From assembly GCA_947579605.1 (NCBI GenBank), contig OX388305.1, positions 39,445,542 through 39,509,541 on the forward strand: a stretch of 64,000 bases of DNA. Reading direction: 5' to 3'. The notes below the pieces were generated by a model. The model was not told the DNA's origin. It was given only the letters and a program-made list of their open reading frames with translations, and made no database searches. This document shows, one piece after another, positions 33,666 through 44,990 of the stretch (its first letter is position 1; the number at the start of each line of letters is the position of its first letter). A program made the position numbers and the translations under genes. The stretch comes from Athripsodes cinereus. Taxonomy: Eukaryota; Arthropoda; Insecta; Trichoptera; Leptoceridae.

Positions 33666-36303
33666 TTATACTGGCGACCAAGTAACACTACACATCTTGC
33701 GATTGATTTCATTGAGTAATGTGGCACAGCGCTGTACTCTAGCAGGATGCGGAGGAGGTGATGGTACACTTGGAGGGACGCGAGATTCTAGCTTTGTTTG
33801 TAATTTTAACGCTCTCCGCCTGGCTGCTCTTTGAGCTGTGGCTGAAACAATAAAATTGAATCATCTTAAAGTTGTCGCATCTTTATTCCTAAAGCTGTGT
33901 AGATTAGATAACATTTTTGACTTATGGTTCTTGGTAGAAATTCATTACAAGAAATTAAAACATACACTGTGCAAATGTCAAACTTCTTGGGAGTCTGAGT
34001 GTGCGGGATATCTCAAATAAGATACAAGAGAGCAGATTAGGACGGTAAGGCCATGTGACCACCTAAGTATGTTGGCAATAAAGCACAATGTATCGAGATA
34101 ACTGGCAAGAGGCCAAGAGGAAGGCCAAAGCGCAGATGGCGTGAAGTAGTGAGACAAGACATACAGAACTGCAATGTTTCTCATGAGGATGCACTTGACA
34201 GAACCAAGTGGCGAAATAAAACAAGAAAGGAACTTTGGGACTAATAAGTGCCCAAGGAGAAGCAAATGTCGAACTTAGATATATTAAAAACATTACAAAA
34301 AATGGAGGAAAAACTCCTTTTCTATTTGAAGTGATTGAGATTAACCCTCCTTTACAAGAGACTTGTCTCTATAAGGAGGATGTTTAGATTTAAGTTTTTG
34401 TCAAATATTTTAAAATTTATCTTTTAATTAATTTATTTTATTTGTTCACTGTGTTGGTGTTTAGGTAGTAGAATTCCATATCGAAATAAATAAAAGAAGC
34501 GTTTTATTCTACTATTGATTTAATTTACGAGAGAGACGTCTTTCGTAAATTAAATCAATAGTAGAATAAAACGTTTATTTTATTTATTTCGATATTTTAT
34601 TTGTAAATTAATTTTTATTTCTTGACTTTAACTGGAGAATGTTTTGTCTATTTTTATATTTTTGTACATGTATGATTGTGTGACGTTATAAAGTTTATCT
34701 GTATACTTGTAAAGGCAATTGCCGTATATTGTGTTAAATAAAATAAATAAATAAATAGTCTATGTATTCTCATGTCTGTATAATTATGTTAAATAAATAA
34801 AATAAAATAAAGATACAAGTCATCCTCCTCGTGTCATAAAAAATGTCAATCGGAATATTGATAGCAATTAACGATTTTGAAATCCTATCCATCCTTAAAA
34901 AAGAAATGTTGAAATTATTCAATGATTTAAAATATGACATACCACTATCTTTGTTAGTGCTATCTTTTGATCTGTCTCTTCTTCTGTCATCCTCATCCAC
35001 AGATCCTTGTGATATTGATCTTCTTTTAGGCACCTGGAATAAAATCACAATCAAAGAGTTTGGTAATAAAATGAAAATAAACCTTTACTAAAATATACAA
35101 TATGTACATGTATAAACAGATATATACATGTACATAAACAGAGCGGAGCCACTTGTTTTGTTTTTTAAATCATTCCCCATAGGTTCCTTACGGGGCACTT
35201 GGGTTCATACGTCAAAATGTACATAATATATAGATGTGAACATAAATAATATATAAATATAAATAATAATAGTAATACATTTTTCAGTACTAGAAGGATG
35301 TAAAGAGTCCCCTTAGTACCACGTCTAAAGTATAATATGTATTATATTTGTTCAAAAAAAGAAACATAGAGATTGCATGAACCAAGGACGAATCACACTC
35401 AACAATTTTTGTTAATAGATTAATGACGTTCGCATCTTCTGGCACACCTATTGGTACAAAGGAGGAAACTTGCATGATTGTTTGTTACACGCTATGGATG
35501 TAAACAATGTAATTTTGGTTAGGTTTTAACTTTATTAATATATGGTTTAAGTAAATACCCAGCTCTGCAGATGAGTATATATTTATAAATAAAATAAAGC
35601 ACATATCAGCACGAGCAAACTGGATTGGCCGCAAACATCAAGCACCCAGACCTGCTCATCACCATCATAAAGGGCAAGACCGAAGGCAGAAATGGTAGAA
35701 CACGACCAAGAAACACTAATATGGGCCAATTGAAGAAGGACATGAACTGTGGCACATACGTAGAACTAAAGAGACTAGCTGAAAATAGGGAGGAGTGGAG
35801 AAGAAAATTCAAACTCGTTGCAGACCAATCCAATGGATTGTAACTCACTTTATATTGGTATGACACCCAAACAGCCTATTTACCTGTATGTCTTCAAAGT
35901 GGTATAGTGTATGTATTCAAAAATTTCAAATTGCCAATATCTGTACAGTAATAATAATCGTAAATACCTTTCTTTTCTGTCTTTGATAGTCCTGACTGTC
36001 GTAAAAATGTGGTCTTGCCCTTCTGACCCTCCCTGTTCTCCTTCTTCCTTCTCCACTACTTGTATTACCTCCTCCACCTCCAGATCCCACAACACTTCGT
36101 TCACTACTTAAGCGACTTTTTGTTGTGAAAAAACCATGCCCACATTTGCATTGCTTTGTGGCTACAGCAACCTAAAACAATAAATAAATATGAACAAGCT
36201 TTATCAGTAAGCTACAGGAAACATCCACAATAATATTCTCTCGACTGCTTACCTGTTGGTCACATTTTGGACAACTCTTGGCGATCATTTTTGACTTGGC
36301 CAT
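33666..36303 (-). CDS. UPF0547 / C16orf87-like zinc-ribbon protein, 173 aa
   Basis: Exons are 36303-36253, 36171-35968, 35033-34943 and 33841-33666 (51+204+91+176 = 522 nt), with GT-AG junctions and matching phases. The N terminus carries a small zinc ribbon (CPKC at residues 11-14, CKC at 25-27) in the context KSCPKCDQQVAVA. This matches the UPF0547 family (human C16orf87: KSCPECDQQVPVA). A Gly/Ser linker, a basic Arg-rich middle and a C-terminal LLNEINRKM follow; human has ALAEINRKI. Length is close to the human protein (about 154 aa). The molecular role of the family is not established. Introns 2 and 3 contain retroelement tails in the opposite orientation. Confidence 0.85.
34020..34265 (+). 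mobile_element. Non-LTR polyprotein tail in C16orf87-like intron 3
   Basis: It reads TGKRPRGRPKRRWREVVRQD, then DALDRTKWRNKTRK and ELWD*. The G-R-P-x-x-R-W and D-R-x-x-W motifs are typical of endonuclease/reverse-transcriptase C-terminal tails. Confidence 0.75.
34478..34596. repeat. Long inverted repeat, about 53-bp arms, 12-bp loop
   Basis: 34500-34530 (CGTTTTATTCTACTATTGAT ...) is a perfect inverse of 34543-34573. Outer parts (CGAAATAAATAAAA) pair with small differences. The loop is GAGAGACGTCTT. A related sequence with the flank GTAGTAGAATT lies near 39256-39320, so this is probably a MITE family. It sits in the C16orf87-like intron 3. Confidence 0.85.
35606..35841 (+). mobile_element. 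Non-LTR polyprotein tail in C16orf87-like intron 2
   Basis: It reads IKHPDLLITIIKGKTEG, TRPRNTNMGQLKKDMNCGTY and ENREEWRRKF, ending SNGL*. The L-K-K-D-x-x-C-x-x-Y ... R-E-x-W-R-R motif is a common retroelement C terminus. Confidence 0.7.
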
Positions 36304-38205
36304 TTTAATTTATATATTATTAATAATACAATAATTACTTTAATTATTAGAATATCAACATACACTGTAAAAATGTTGACAAAACACGGTTGACAGAAGG
36401 AAAATCAGAGATAAAATCTATGGAAAAATTGACAAAAATATTGCCATTTACAAAAGTAATGCTTTTTCAAATAAATTATTATTAAAACTGTAATACGGAT
36501 GCAAAATAAAATAATTTTACAGTATCATTAATGAAAACTAAACAAAATAAATAATTAGCAAAAGTATGACTTAGTCAGCAATTTTTTTTTTTTTTGCTAT
36601 AACATCTATGGCTATAACCAACAATAAACAGCAGCCATCTTAGAAAAGAAAGAAGAAAATTTCATTGACAGCGGTTGTCAAAATTGACATTTGGGGTTTT
36701 GTACATTACGTTGTTTTATATCGATAATTCATTGAATAATCTGTGATCATTATCAATTATTGTTGAACGTAGAGTGAATTCAAACTTTGAATCTAGCTTC
36801 AACAATATATTTAATTTCCCACATTTCGGGGCACGATAGGCCCTACAAAATTTAATCTAAATCAAATGGCAGATTTGTGCAATTATTAAGGTACCAAATG
36901 ATTTTCCGTATATTAAAGTGTTTGTGTGGCTAATTTGTAGTATTTACACATTTTTATTAGTCTAAAATAAACTAGACGGTTATAAAGATGATTATTTGTT
37001 TAAATGTTTATGCTGTTGGGGGCATATCTAGGGTGTAATTTATACATATTTACTTGATGTAATTTGAATGGCCAATTTAAAAAAATCCCTAAGTCCACTT
37101 TCGTCAAAATTGAGCTGACTGTACCTACCATCGGATGTAGATTTTTTCTCTCTGTAACATATTATTTTTTCTTGACCCTGAAAGATTCCCAAGTCCTTTT
37201 TTTAAATAATTAAAAGTATAAAATAATATTATTTTCAATTCAAAATAACCCTAAGTCCAAAATATACCTAAGTCCATTAATTCTATTGCAATAATACCCC
37301 AAGCCCACCGTGTTCCACCATAATAATACCCTAAGTCCGTTTACTTCTTATTGTCGATTGATAATAATATTGTTTGATAATTTCACGATAAAACTGTAAC
37401 ACCAAACTATTCTTCAATGTGAGTTTCAAGCTCTTGTGAAAGCATATCAATATTTGAAATAAAAATCATATTATTATTGTTTATTCTATAAAATAACGTA
37501 CCTAATAGACATCGCTGTTCCAAATACACATAATATACAAACAACCGTCGCAGAAAAAATACGTAAATATACAGAACTAGCAGGAGAAATAAAAAATATT
37601 TGGCATTCTAGATCCGTTTATATAATACCTTTAGTCATGTCAGCTACAGGGGTAACTCCGAAATCTTTAATAAATAATTTACAAAAATTAGATTTACCGG
37701 TTAATTTGTATATTAAAATTCAAAAATCTATTATAGGTAATAAACATTTGTAATATTGTAAAAAAGTTTTTGAACACAGATATTTCAGGCACAATGCTGG
37801 TATTTTGATCCCGCGTTTTAAGCCTAATCCTTTGATATCCTGTATATCTGGATAGGTGAATTTTTCCCGGCATTAGACTGTTAAGTTTTTGTGTGACCAT
37901 GACTGATCATATGGAGACTTATCTGGTTGTATAATGCTGAGAAGTGTGGATGGCAATTCTGCCGCCGCGTAAATAATAATAATATTAATTATGGTTGATC
38001 ATGCCATTGTTCTCTAAGCAAGTTCTCCATCAAACTCTAAAAATAATGCTATTGACTCATCTGCAATATGTGTTATTTACTTGATGCTTTATTCCTTTTA
38101 GTGTCTTTTGAATTGCATTAATACTATATATATATTTTCATAATGATTTGGTATTCAATTATTTCTTGGGGTCTTCACAAAGAGATACTGTTCTCTAGAG
38201 TTCGT
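36304..38205. other. Intergenic DNA between two divergent genes
   Basis: The C16orf87-like and CCDC28-like genes are divergent with 2.6 kb between their ATGs. No exon is seen. Repeated CCTAAGTCC motifs occur at 37090-37340 in a decayed repeat. A non-LTR 3' end lies at 37555-37985. Confidence 0.45.
37555..37985 (+). mobile_element. Non-LTR 3' end, family 'SATGV', copy 2
   Basis: It reads [27 protein letters not shown] and NLYIKIQKS, then decays to a GCCGCCGCG terminus followed by (TAA)n. It is close in sequence to 4466-4865. Confidence 0.7.
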
Positions 38206-38380
38206 CAGTAGCCTGGAGGTAGAGTCTCGGCCTCGTAAACAAGGGGTTCGTGGTTCGACACCAGGTGCCGGCAAAGCGACACAAGCTTTTAGAAGCTTAC
38301 TGTGAAAGGTGTATAAGGTTGTATTTGGGTTTTTAACAAAGAAAACCCAGATACAGTATATCTTTTTTTAAAAAAAAGGT
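38206..38380 (+). mobile_element. tRNA-derived SINE, family A, most complete copy
   Basis: Box-A-like GGTAGAGTCTCGGCC, box-B-like GGTTCGACACC, then GCCGGCAAAGC, CACAAGCTTTTAG, TGTGAAAGGTGTATAAGG, TTTGGGTT and AACCCAGATAC, ending in poly-T/A. A MITE follows 9 bp later. Confidence 0.8.
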
Positions 38381-38389
38381 GAATCGCAT

Positions 38390-38645
38390 TCGTCGTTGCA
38401 TATTCAAAAAGAGACACGTGAATTCATAAATGTTTTGACATTTCCAGAATAAACTGCTTGTAATGACATCATAACCATTTTATAAAGTGAGTAGTATCAA
38501 ATATTAAAATTCAATACTTAAAGAATAATATCACATGCTAATAAAAAGTCCAAACTATAATTTTAATGCCTTAATGAACAGTTTTAAAAGAGTATTCCCA
38601 AATAAAAATGTGTGCACATGTCTCTTTTTGAATATGCAACGACGA
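38390..38645. mobile_element. MITE with TCGTCGTTGCATATTC ends, copy 2
   Basis: Homologous along its length to 10170-10428, with the same inverted ends. It lies 280 bp upstream of the CCDC28-like coding start. Confidence 0.8.
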
Positions 38646-38926
38646 TATGTTTCATTCTCCTTCTTCTGCTTTACGTTTTAACTCCCTGCTTTGAACATTT
38701 TAAAAGAATAGTGAAATTATTGCTCTAGCTGATGAGTCGAAACAAGATGGAAGAAGATGAAAACCATTAGCCGTTCATTTGAAAGAACAATATCATGTAA
38801 CGATTTGTTATTTTTAAAGAAATTTAAAAACTGTAATAAATTGCACTCTGGAAATAAGTATTTTTATGCAACTGTCAATATGTTCATCTAATAATCTTAT
38901 TTATTATTTCAGTCAGATAATCAAAG

Positions 38927-40972
38927 ATGGAGAATCAAGGAACGACCGAATGCCAACAACTAGTTACACAGGATGAAGATCAGGAGAATGTAGTTGGTGG
39001 AGGAACTAGCGGAGCAGGTAGTGCTGGTGGTGGAGGTGGTGCGGGGAGTCATACACATTCTCTCTCACCTGCTCTCTCCTCCAGTGTACATTCTAACAGA
39101 GCTGTACAGCCAACACCACCTCATGGTACTACCAGGTAAATTTTGATCCTAAATAAATCTATGAACTATCTCTCGCTGCATACAATAGGCCTTTTTCTTT
39201 TGTCTATCAGCTGTTCTCACAATGAAATTGAATACATAGACTTATCTAAATACAAATAGTAGAATAAAACACTTGTTTTAATTATTTCACTATAAAATTC
39301 TACTACCTAACCACCGACGCAGTGAATAGACCTATCTAACTAGACATAATTAAATCTTGTTTTTAGTCTAGCTCCTAAGCCTCACCTTAGAATATTTCAT
39401 AAAATAATGAGCTTTTTAAACGTCTTTTACTCTGTATCATTCATTCTCCTTATTTACTTACTTCTGATGGCCGAATAACCCTCGTAGTGTCTCCAACTTC
39501 TTCTCTTAGGGATTAGTAGATTACCAGCTGTCTTTGGCATTTATTACTACTACTACTACTATACCATCACGGCATATCCCACGAGTGGGGTAGCCAGCAG
39601 ACCAGCTGCATATAAAACATGCAAGCTGTCTTCTCCGTGCCAATATAAAATTAAGACATTCAGGATGGGTGGCAAACCTCATCGCCGAATTAAAGATGTA
39701 AAATGTCTTATTTTTCGAACACCCGCCTTTTACAGGACACTCGAAAACTTATGGAGAAGAGTGGGAGACCAATTCTTTACCGGGTGCTCCACGGGATATT
39801 TATTAACATAATTCTAAAATAATAAGTCATTATATTTTTATTGTTTTACAGAATAGCATATGTTAGTGAACGCAGACCCAACAGAATAAACCGTAGAGTA
39901 GGGGCAACATTCCAAGTGGCTGGAGGAGGAGGTACATCCTCTACATCAGCCTACACCTCCAGACAGGACGCCAAGCAGACACAGGCTGATCTGTTAAGAC
40001 TTCTGGCTGAATTTAGTTCTCCTGAAGTATCTAAAGCAACACAACAGCTCGCTGATATTCGACAACAGCAAGATGATTTGGCTAGACTACATTTTAAGTT
40101 AGTTTATTCATTACAAAACAAATTTTACAGTCGTTAGGCTGATGTAAAGAGTCCTTTACTTTGACGGTCAGTTTCGTTATTCTATCTATCCATTACTATC
40201 AGTTAAAATCTAATATATAATATACTTAATATAATATAATAAATAATAAATAAATAAATAATAAATAATAAATAAATATTGATGCCAATAAAGCTTTATT
40301 TATTTATTTATTTATTATACTTGTCAGTTTGTTTTTTATTGTTAATGGTGACATAACATCTTCTTTTTATTTTTATTAGATTATTCGCTAATTTAATTTT
40401 GACTTAGTGATGAATTGTGTTCTTTTTTTGTTTCTTATATTTGAAATTTGAAATATATCTTTCATATTTCTTTCTTTCAAAATCTAGGGTAGGTTTGTCT
40501 TTGTATGTTTTTTGTAAATAATATTAGTTCCTTAATGTAAATTAAGAGGCAATAGCCATTTATTGTTTAAGTACATAAATAAATATGTTGATAAGGAGGT
40601 TGAGGGGGAGGATTCTGATGAGGGTTGCTGAATCCAGAACCACTGCCGCAGATTCTTGAGCTATGGTGCTCTTAAAATTTAACTTTTATTAAATGATTAA
40701 AAATGAAGTAAGTTAATGCCGATATAGTGCATGTAAAAGTAAACACTGATTATATTTTAAGTAATTCATTAATAGTTGTAACCGTTTTTTATTTCAGGTT
40801 GGGTTCAGATCCAGATGCCCCTTCGAAGCCAGCCAGTGCTAGAGAGACCATGTCACGACTAGTCAGAAGTTTGGAACTTTTATCCACTTCCATTGAGCAA
40901 CTTCACAATCTCTCTGAAGCAGAGATTAGCAGCAGTACACCAGCTACGGAAACAGAAACTACGAGTAGTTGA
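38927..40972 (+). CDS. CCDC28-like coiled-coil protein, 209 aa
   Basis: Coding exons are 38927-39135, 39852-40097 and 40798-40972 (209+246+175 = 630 nt), with GT-AG junctions and exact phases. The ATG lies 14 bp inside an exon whose acceptor is at 38911-38912, so an upstream non-coding exon is expected. Residues 1-110 are low complexity (Gly/Ser runs). Residues 113-152 (ADLLRLLAEF, IRQQQDDLARLHFKL) and 168-193 (RLVRSLELLSTSIEQLH) are helical. They align with the C-terminal half of CCDC28A/B, which reads LLSLLNDF, MQEKLARLNLEL and LLSDLEELNSSIQKLH. CCDC28B modifies Bardet-Biedl phenotypes in vertebrates; the insect role is not known. The A/B paralogue cannot be told. Confidence 0.82.
39555..39790 (+). 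mobile_element. Dispersed repeat with CTATACCATCAC end, copy 2
   Basis: It starts CTACTATACCATCACGGCAT and continues GGGGTAGCCAGCAGACCAGC ... AAGACATTCAGGATGGGTGG ... GGACACTCGAAAACTTATGG. It is non-coding and is homologous to 23762-23990. It lies in CCDC28-like intron 1. Confidence 0.65.
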
Positions 40973-41000
40973 GGGTTTGTTAATCATGGACTTTTTAAAA

Positions 41001-41214
41001 TTGACTCTGTTGAGGACTGACCTATTACTAACATGACGCGATAGTCAACCTAATTGACTCTGTTGAGGACTGATCTATTACTAGCATGACACAATAGTCT
41101 ACCTACTTGACTCTGTTGGGGACTGATCTATTACTAACATGACACAATAGTCAACCTAATTGACTCTGTTGAGGACTGATTTATTACTAACATGACACGA
41201 TAGTCTACCTACTT
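41001..41214. repeat. 53-bp tandem repeat, four copies, right after the CCDC28-like stop
   Basis: TTGACTCTGTTGAGGACTGA starts at 41001, 41054, 41107 and 41160. Copies differ at a few sites (GCG/ACA before ATAGTC). It starts 28 bp after the stop and probably lies in the 3' UTR. The last unit runs into a foldback copy. Confidence 0.9.
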
Positions 41215-41248
41215 GAATAGGTATTAACTTAGGTCGGTATGTTGTATA

Positions 41249-42006
41249 TCGACTGTGGTCAGGACAAAGGCATCAAACCACGATTTTGGCAAAAGTCGTT
41301 ATATGTTTTTAAGTCAAACATTTGTGTCTTGTACACATTCTGGTAAAAGGATTCAATCCCCAAATGTCTAGTTTTTATAGAAAAACCAAAATATTTCTTT
41401 TTGCTAGGACTTAATTGCAAATATCCAATAGGATAAAGGACTCAAACAGCATTAGTTTCATTGTTAACGCCAAAAAATTTCATCCAAACATAATTTTACG
41501 ACGAGGTAAAAGGCATCAAACCACATAACCCCAAACATGTGACATGCATATCTCTTTTAGGTACATGTTGGTAAAGTTTGTCATGACAAAGGAAACAAAA
41601 TATACGCTCTATCTCGCAAAACAGGCTTTGGAGATAGAGCGTTTAGTGTTGCGGGTCCCAGATGTTGGAACAAGCTGCCTCTGTGTCTGCGAGAGGTGAA
41701 TGGAGAGAGTTTTAAAAGAGGGCTGAAGACACACCTTTTTGCTGGGAGTTTCGGGTGATGGATACGATATACAGCGCCCTTGAGGTCATGTTATGAGTAA
41801 ACGGCGCTTTACAAATTGTCGTATATATATATATAAAGGATTTAATCAACATTTTTTTTAATTTTTTGCTTAAAACTTGATAATTCCTGAATATTTTTCT
41901 CTTAAATTTTCATTACATAATAAAAAAATACATTAAAAAAAATGGTAAAATAATAATGCTTCTGAAATTTTACCAATGTGGTTTGATGTCTTCTGAACAC
42001 AGTCGA
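41249..42006. mobile_element. TIR element (TCGACTGTGG ends), TA target, 758 bp
   Basis: The left end TCGACTGTGGTCAGGACAAA pairs with a right end closing on ACACAGTCGA. TA flanks both sides (41247-41248 and 42007-42008). It is homologous to 4001-4957. A non-LTR tail is nested at about 41590-41836. Confidence 0.8.
41590..41836 (+). mobile_element. CR1/L2-like non-LTR 3' end nested in a DNA transposon
   Basis: It reads KTGFGDRAFSVAGPRCWNKL, SFKRGLKTHLFAGSFG*, then a GCGCC ... GGCGC hairpin and (TA)n. G-D-R-A-F-S-V-A-G-P-R is a hallmark of CR1/L2-type C-terminal tails. It is flanked by AAAGG on both sides. The uninterrupted site is visible in the relative at 4331-4360. Confidence 0.85.
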
Positions 42007-42845
42007 TACAATACACATACATAATATATGAACTTCCTTTAGGAGTGCATGACACAGAGTTTCGACACTTACCTATGAATCTACTCAAGGCTTGGTTAAG
42101 AGTACTCTTTAAACCTAGGTAACATTCCTAATTTCTCTGTGTCACGCTTATCACATGATTTGAGTTTTTTTAAGACTTCTATATATAGTTCAACTCAATA
42201 TTACACACGACACGTAATCAGACAATTATCAAATTGACATTTCCAAAATGGTTTATTCCTCTCTTTCTGCAAAATAATGCCGATACTTTTTAGTGATTTT
42301 TGCTAGTATATTAAAAGTAATAAGGGGAATAAAATAAATTCTTATTAAAATAGTATTTATTATCTTATCCTTGTAAATATTATAAAAATATAATAATAAT
42401 GTTATTAAATAAATATAATATTAAGTATAGAAACAAATAACATCTTTTATTCATAAATCAAAAAACCAAACCCTTTAAATTATAATCAGTAGTTTGTTGA
42501 TCATTAAAATTTGTTTTATTTATAAAAAAATTAGAATTTCTATGTGACATTCTGTTTGTTCAACTATGTAAATATTTTCGTAACATTTTTGACATATACA
42601 AAAAACTTAAGAATATTTATTGCGACAGAACCATCATATTTTTATTGCGTTTGAGAATGTCAGGATTTTTTTTGAAACCTTGCTTCGTACCAAACATTCA
42701 TAAATAATGTACAAAACAATCTCTCTGTGCTAAAAATTTAAGCATATTAGATAGAATGCTAGTCAGTAGATTTTAAAATATTAACATCACAATTTTTTTT
42801 TTATTATGGCAATCCACATAATTTGATATTACCATAGAATCAATA

Positions 42846-43121
42846 GACCATTAAAGGTCACGTGGTCTTGTCTATGGATTTGCTTTTGCTTGGGGGGCAA
42901 ACAGTCAGATTGCGCAAATCATCCTTGTAGGATGTTATGCCATAAGAGAAAAAAAAGAAAGTCAGACGACAAAATAATAACAAAATCGACACTGACAGTT
43001 TTTTTGATTATTAGGTATTCTTTAGGCGTTCCACCTAATATTACACCGTAATCGTCTGTTGTGTTGGGATGCCTGATGCCCCTCAATGATTTTTCTGTGA
43101 CGTCATCCTTTAATGGTCTAT
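42846..43121. mobile_element. MITE with TAGACCATTAAAGG ends
   Basis: TAGACCATTAAAGGTCACG at the left is inverted at 43104-43121 (CCTTTAATGGTCTA). It is non-coding. Confidence 0.6.
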
Positions 43122-43167
43122 AAAAGGTGTGCATTTTCTAAGTCATGCTAAGCATGTCAAATGCTTA

Positions 43168-43219
43168 ACACCAAATATGGGTCACATAAAGTGCGCTTCT
43201 TGTGTGACCCATATTTGGT
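43168..43219. repeat. Hairpin, 22-bp arms
   Basis: CCAAATATGGGTCACA pairs with TGTGACCCATATTTGG around a short loop (TAAAGTGCGCTTCT). Confidence 0.75.
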
Positions 43220-43679
43220 ATATAACGAGGATATAATTATTGTCATATTAATCATAATCATAAAAGCATTTATACTTATTCTAGCTAAAATCTACTAAAA
43301 ACAGTATATAAACATTTTGTAAAAATCACATTTCTTTCATAACATAGATAATATTGTCGCAACCTGATGTAATATCAGATCTGCAAAATTGTAATTTTAC
43401 AGCAGAACCAAATGAAAGGAAATGAATGCATAATTTTATTATTTGTTATAGCAGAATCGATTTTTTTTTCACTTTTTTACATTATAATAATATATATTTT
43501 TTACATTATAATAACTATGTGGGAGCGAAACTACACCATGTCGAATTTCGGCCGATGTGACTAATAAACATAGTATTGTGATCCTTGTTATGCTCTTTTA
43601 AACCACATTGTATTATTCATCTGCCTTGAAAACGAGTTATATTTTGAAATATCAATAAATAAAAAAAAAATATGTCAAA

Positions 43680-43905
43680 TTTTAGTCAAAGCAAAACATC
43701 ATCATCAGCATCATCATCGCCCTCAACGCTCCTCTCGGGAGCACAGGGCAGAAACCAGCCTCCTCCATTCAGAGCGTCTTTGTGCCAATTGCGTCACCCC
43801 TTTCCACTACATTCCTTGCGCTCTGATATCGTTGTCATAGGAACGGTGTATTGTGAAAGAGGGACGCCCGGCCCGACGGAACCCCTGCGGACGGAATAAC
43901 AACTC
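43680..43905 (-). mobile_element. Non-LTR 3' end, second copy of the 2880-3165 family
   Basis: It matches 2880-3100 closely (GCTCCTCTCGGGAGCACAGG, AACCAGCCTCCTCCATTCAG). The reverse strand carries the same polyprotein tail and an (ATG)n 3' end. Confidence 0.75.
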
Positions 43906-44164
43906 CATTTTAATGCAATATTGTGAAATTTTACAAAAAAAGTTTGAGATATTATGATTAATAGCAATCATTTACAATAATTTTTAAGAGAAATATCATG
44001 TTCAGAGATGTGCAAAATACTTTCAAAAAAGTATTTAAATACAAATACTTTTGAATTTTTGTATTTCAAATACAAAATACTAAATACTTTTTCAAAATGG
44101 TATTTAAGTACAAAATACAAAATACGTATTTTCAAAATACTTTTTTAAAATACTTTTAACAAAT

Positions 44165-44310
44165 AGTCGAACAAGGTGTAAGACAGGGGTATTCAATATT
44201 TCCAGCACTCTTTAACTGTTATATACAGCGAGCCATTGATGAATTGATAGAAGAAATGAAGAACTGGACAAGAGTAGGTATAGATAAATGGAGAAAGGGT
44301 TGACATGATT
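44165..44310 (+). mobile_element. Reverse transcriptase fragment
   Basis: It reads VEQGVRQGYSIFPALFN and YIQRAIDELIEEM, matching the R-G-V-R-Q-G-C-x-L-S-P-L-L-F-N block of non-LTR reverse transcriptases. Short and broken; a related stretch with KTKCTVVRRDE follows to about 44515. Confidence 0.75.
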
Positions 44311-44554
44311 AGATTATTTTCCCTATGGCTTTATTCGAGTTGAATAAAGCCATAGGAAGAACTGTCAAAATACAGCATAAAAATAAATAAAGAAAAAACA
44401 AAATGTACAGTTGTTCGAAGAGATGAGGCGACTGCGAAAATTGTCATAAATGGAGTGAGTATCAAGCTGGTTAGAGAATTCCTGAACTTGGGCTGCAGAA
44501 TAAATCAGGATGAATACCCCGAATCTGAAATTGTATGGACTACTGTAACATCAT

Positions 44555-44990
44555 ATTATATACAGGACAGCTCCAGACCCTTCTTGATCGTCTTCAGATG
44601 GTTTTTAATATTGCCTCCGAATCATTTACAGAGAGAACCAGAGCTGCCACATCATTTCACTACTAAGAAGTCTACACTAGCTGAGAGACTCAGAGAGAGT
44701 GGTGTTTAAACTGTGTCTCACTGTCCACAATGTAGCACACCACCCACTGAGCTGTTTCAGTGACAAAAAATTGAGGCGAAGACTGCGCTCAGCTTCTAAT
44801 GCCGTGAACAAACTCGTAGAATTCAATATTGCAAAAACCTCCAAATTTGCAGAAAGGAGAACCAGAGTCGCAGCGCCCTGGAATAGATTGCCTGCAGACA
44901 AAGTTGAAAACGCTACAGTTCAGAAGAAATAACAGCGCCCTTGAAATGATCATGGATCATTAAACGGCGTCATGTATAACTAGTTCAATC
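44555..44990 (+). mobile_element. Non-LTR 3' end with GCGCC/GGCGC hairpin
   Basis: It reads TLAERLRESGV, then in another frame LRRRLRSASNAVNKLVEF and RTRVAAPWNRLPADK, followed by CAGCGCCCTTGAAATG ... ACGGCGTC and a TCATCATTATTATG tail. A frameshift near 44700 breaks the frame. Confidence 0.75.

Larger units (their letters stand above)
41195..42200. mobile_element. Foldback element copy split by a TIR transposon
   Basis: 41195-41248 (TACTTGAATAGGTATTAACT ... GGTATGTTGTATA) and 42009-42200 (GAACTTCCTTTAGGAGTGCA ...) are the two parts of a relative of 33139-33556, separated by the element 41249-42006. Confidence 0.75.

Noticed and set aside
36304..38926. Bidirectional promoter between the divergent C16orf87-like and CCDC28-like genes
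   Set aside because: The gap is 2.6 kb and filled with repeats. Nothing in the sequence shows a shared promoter.
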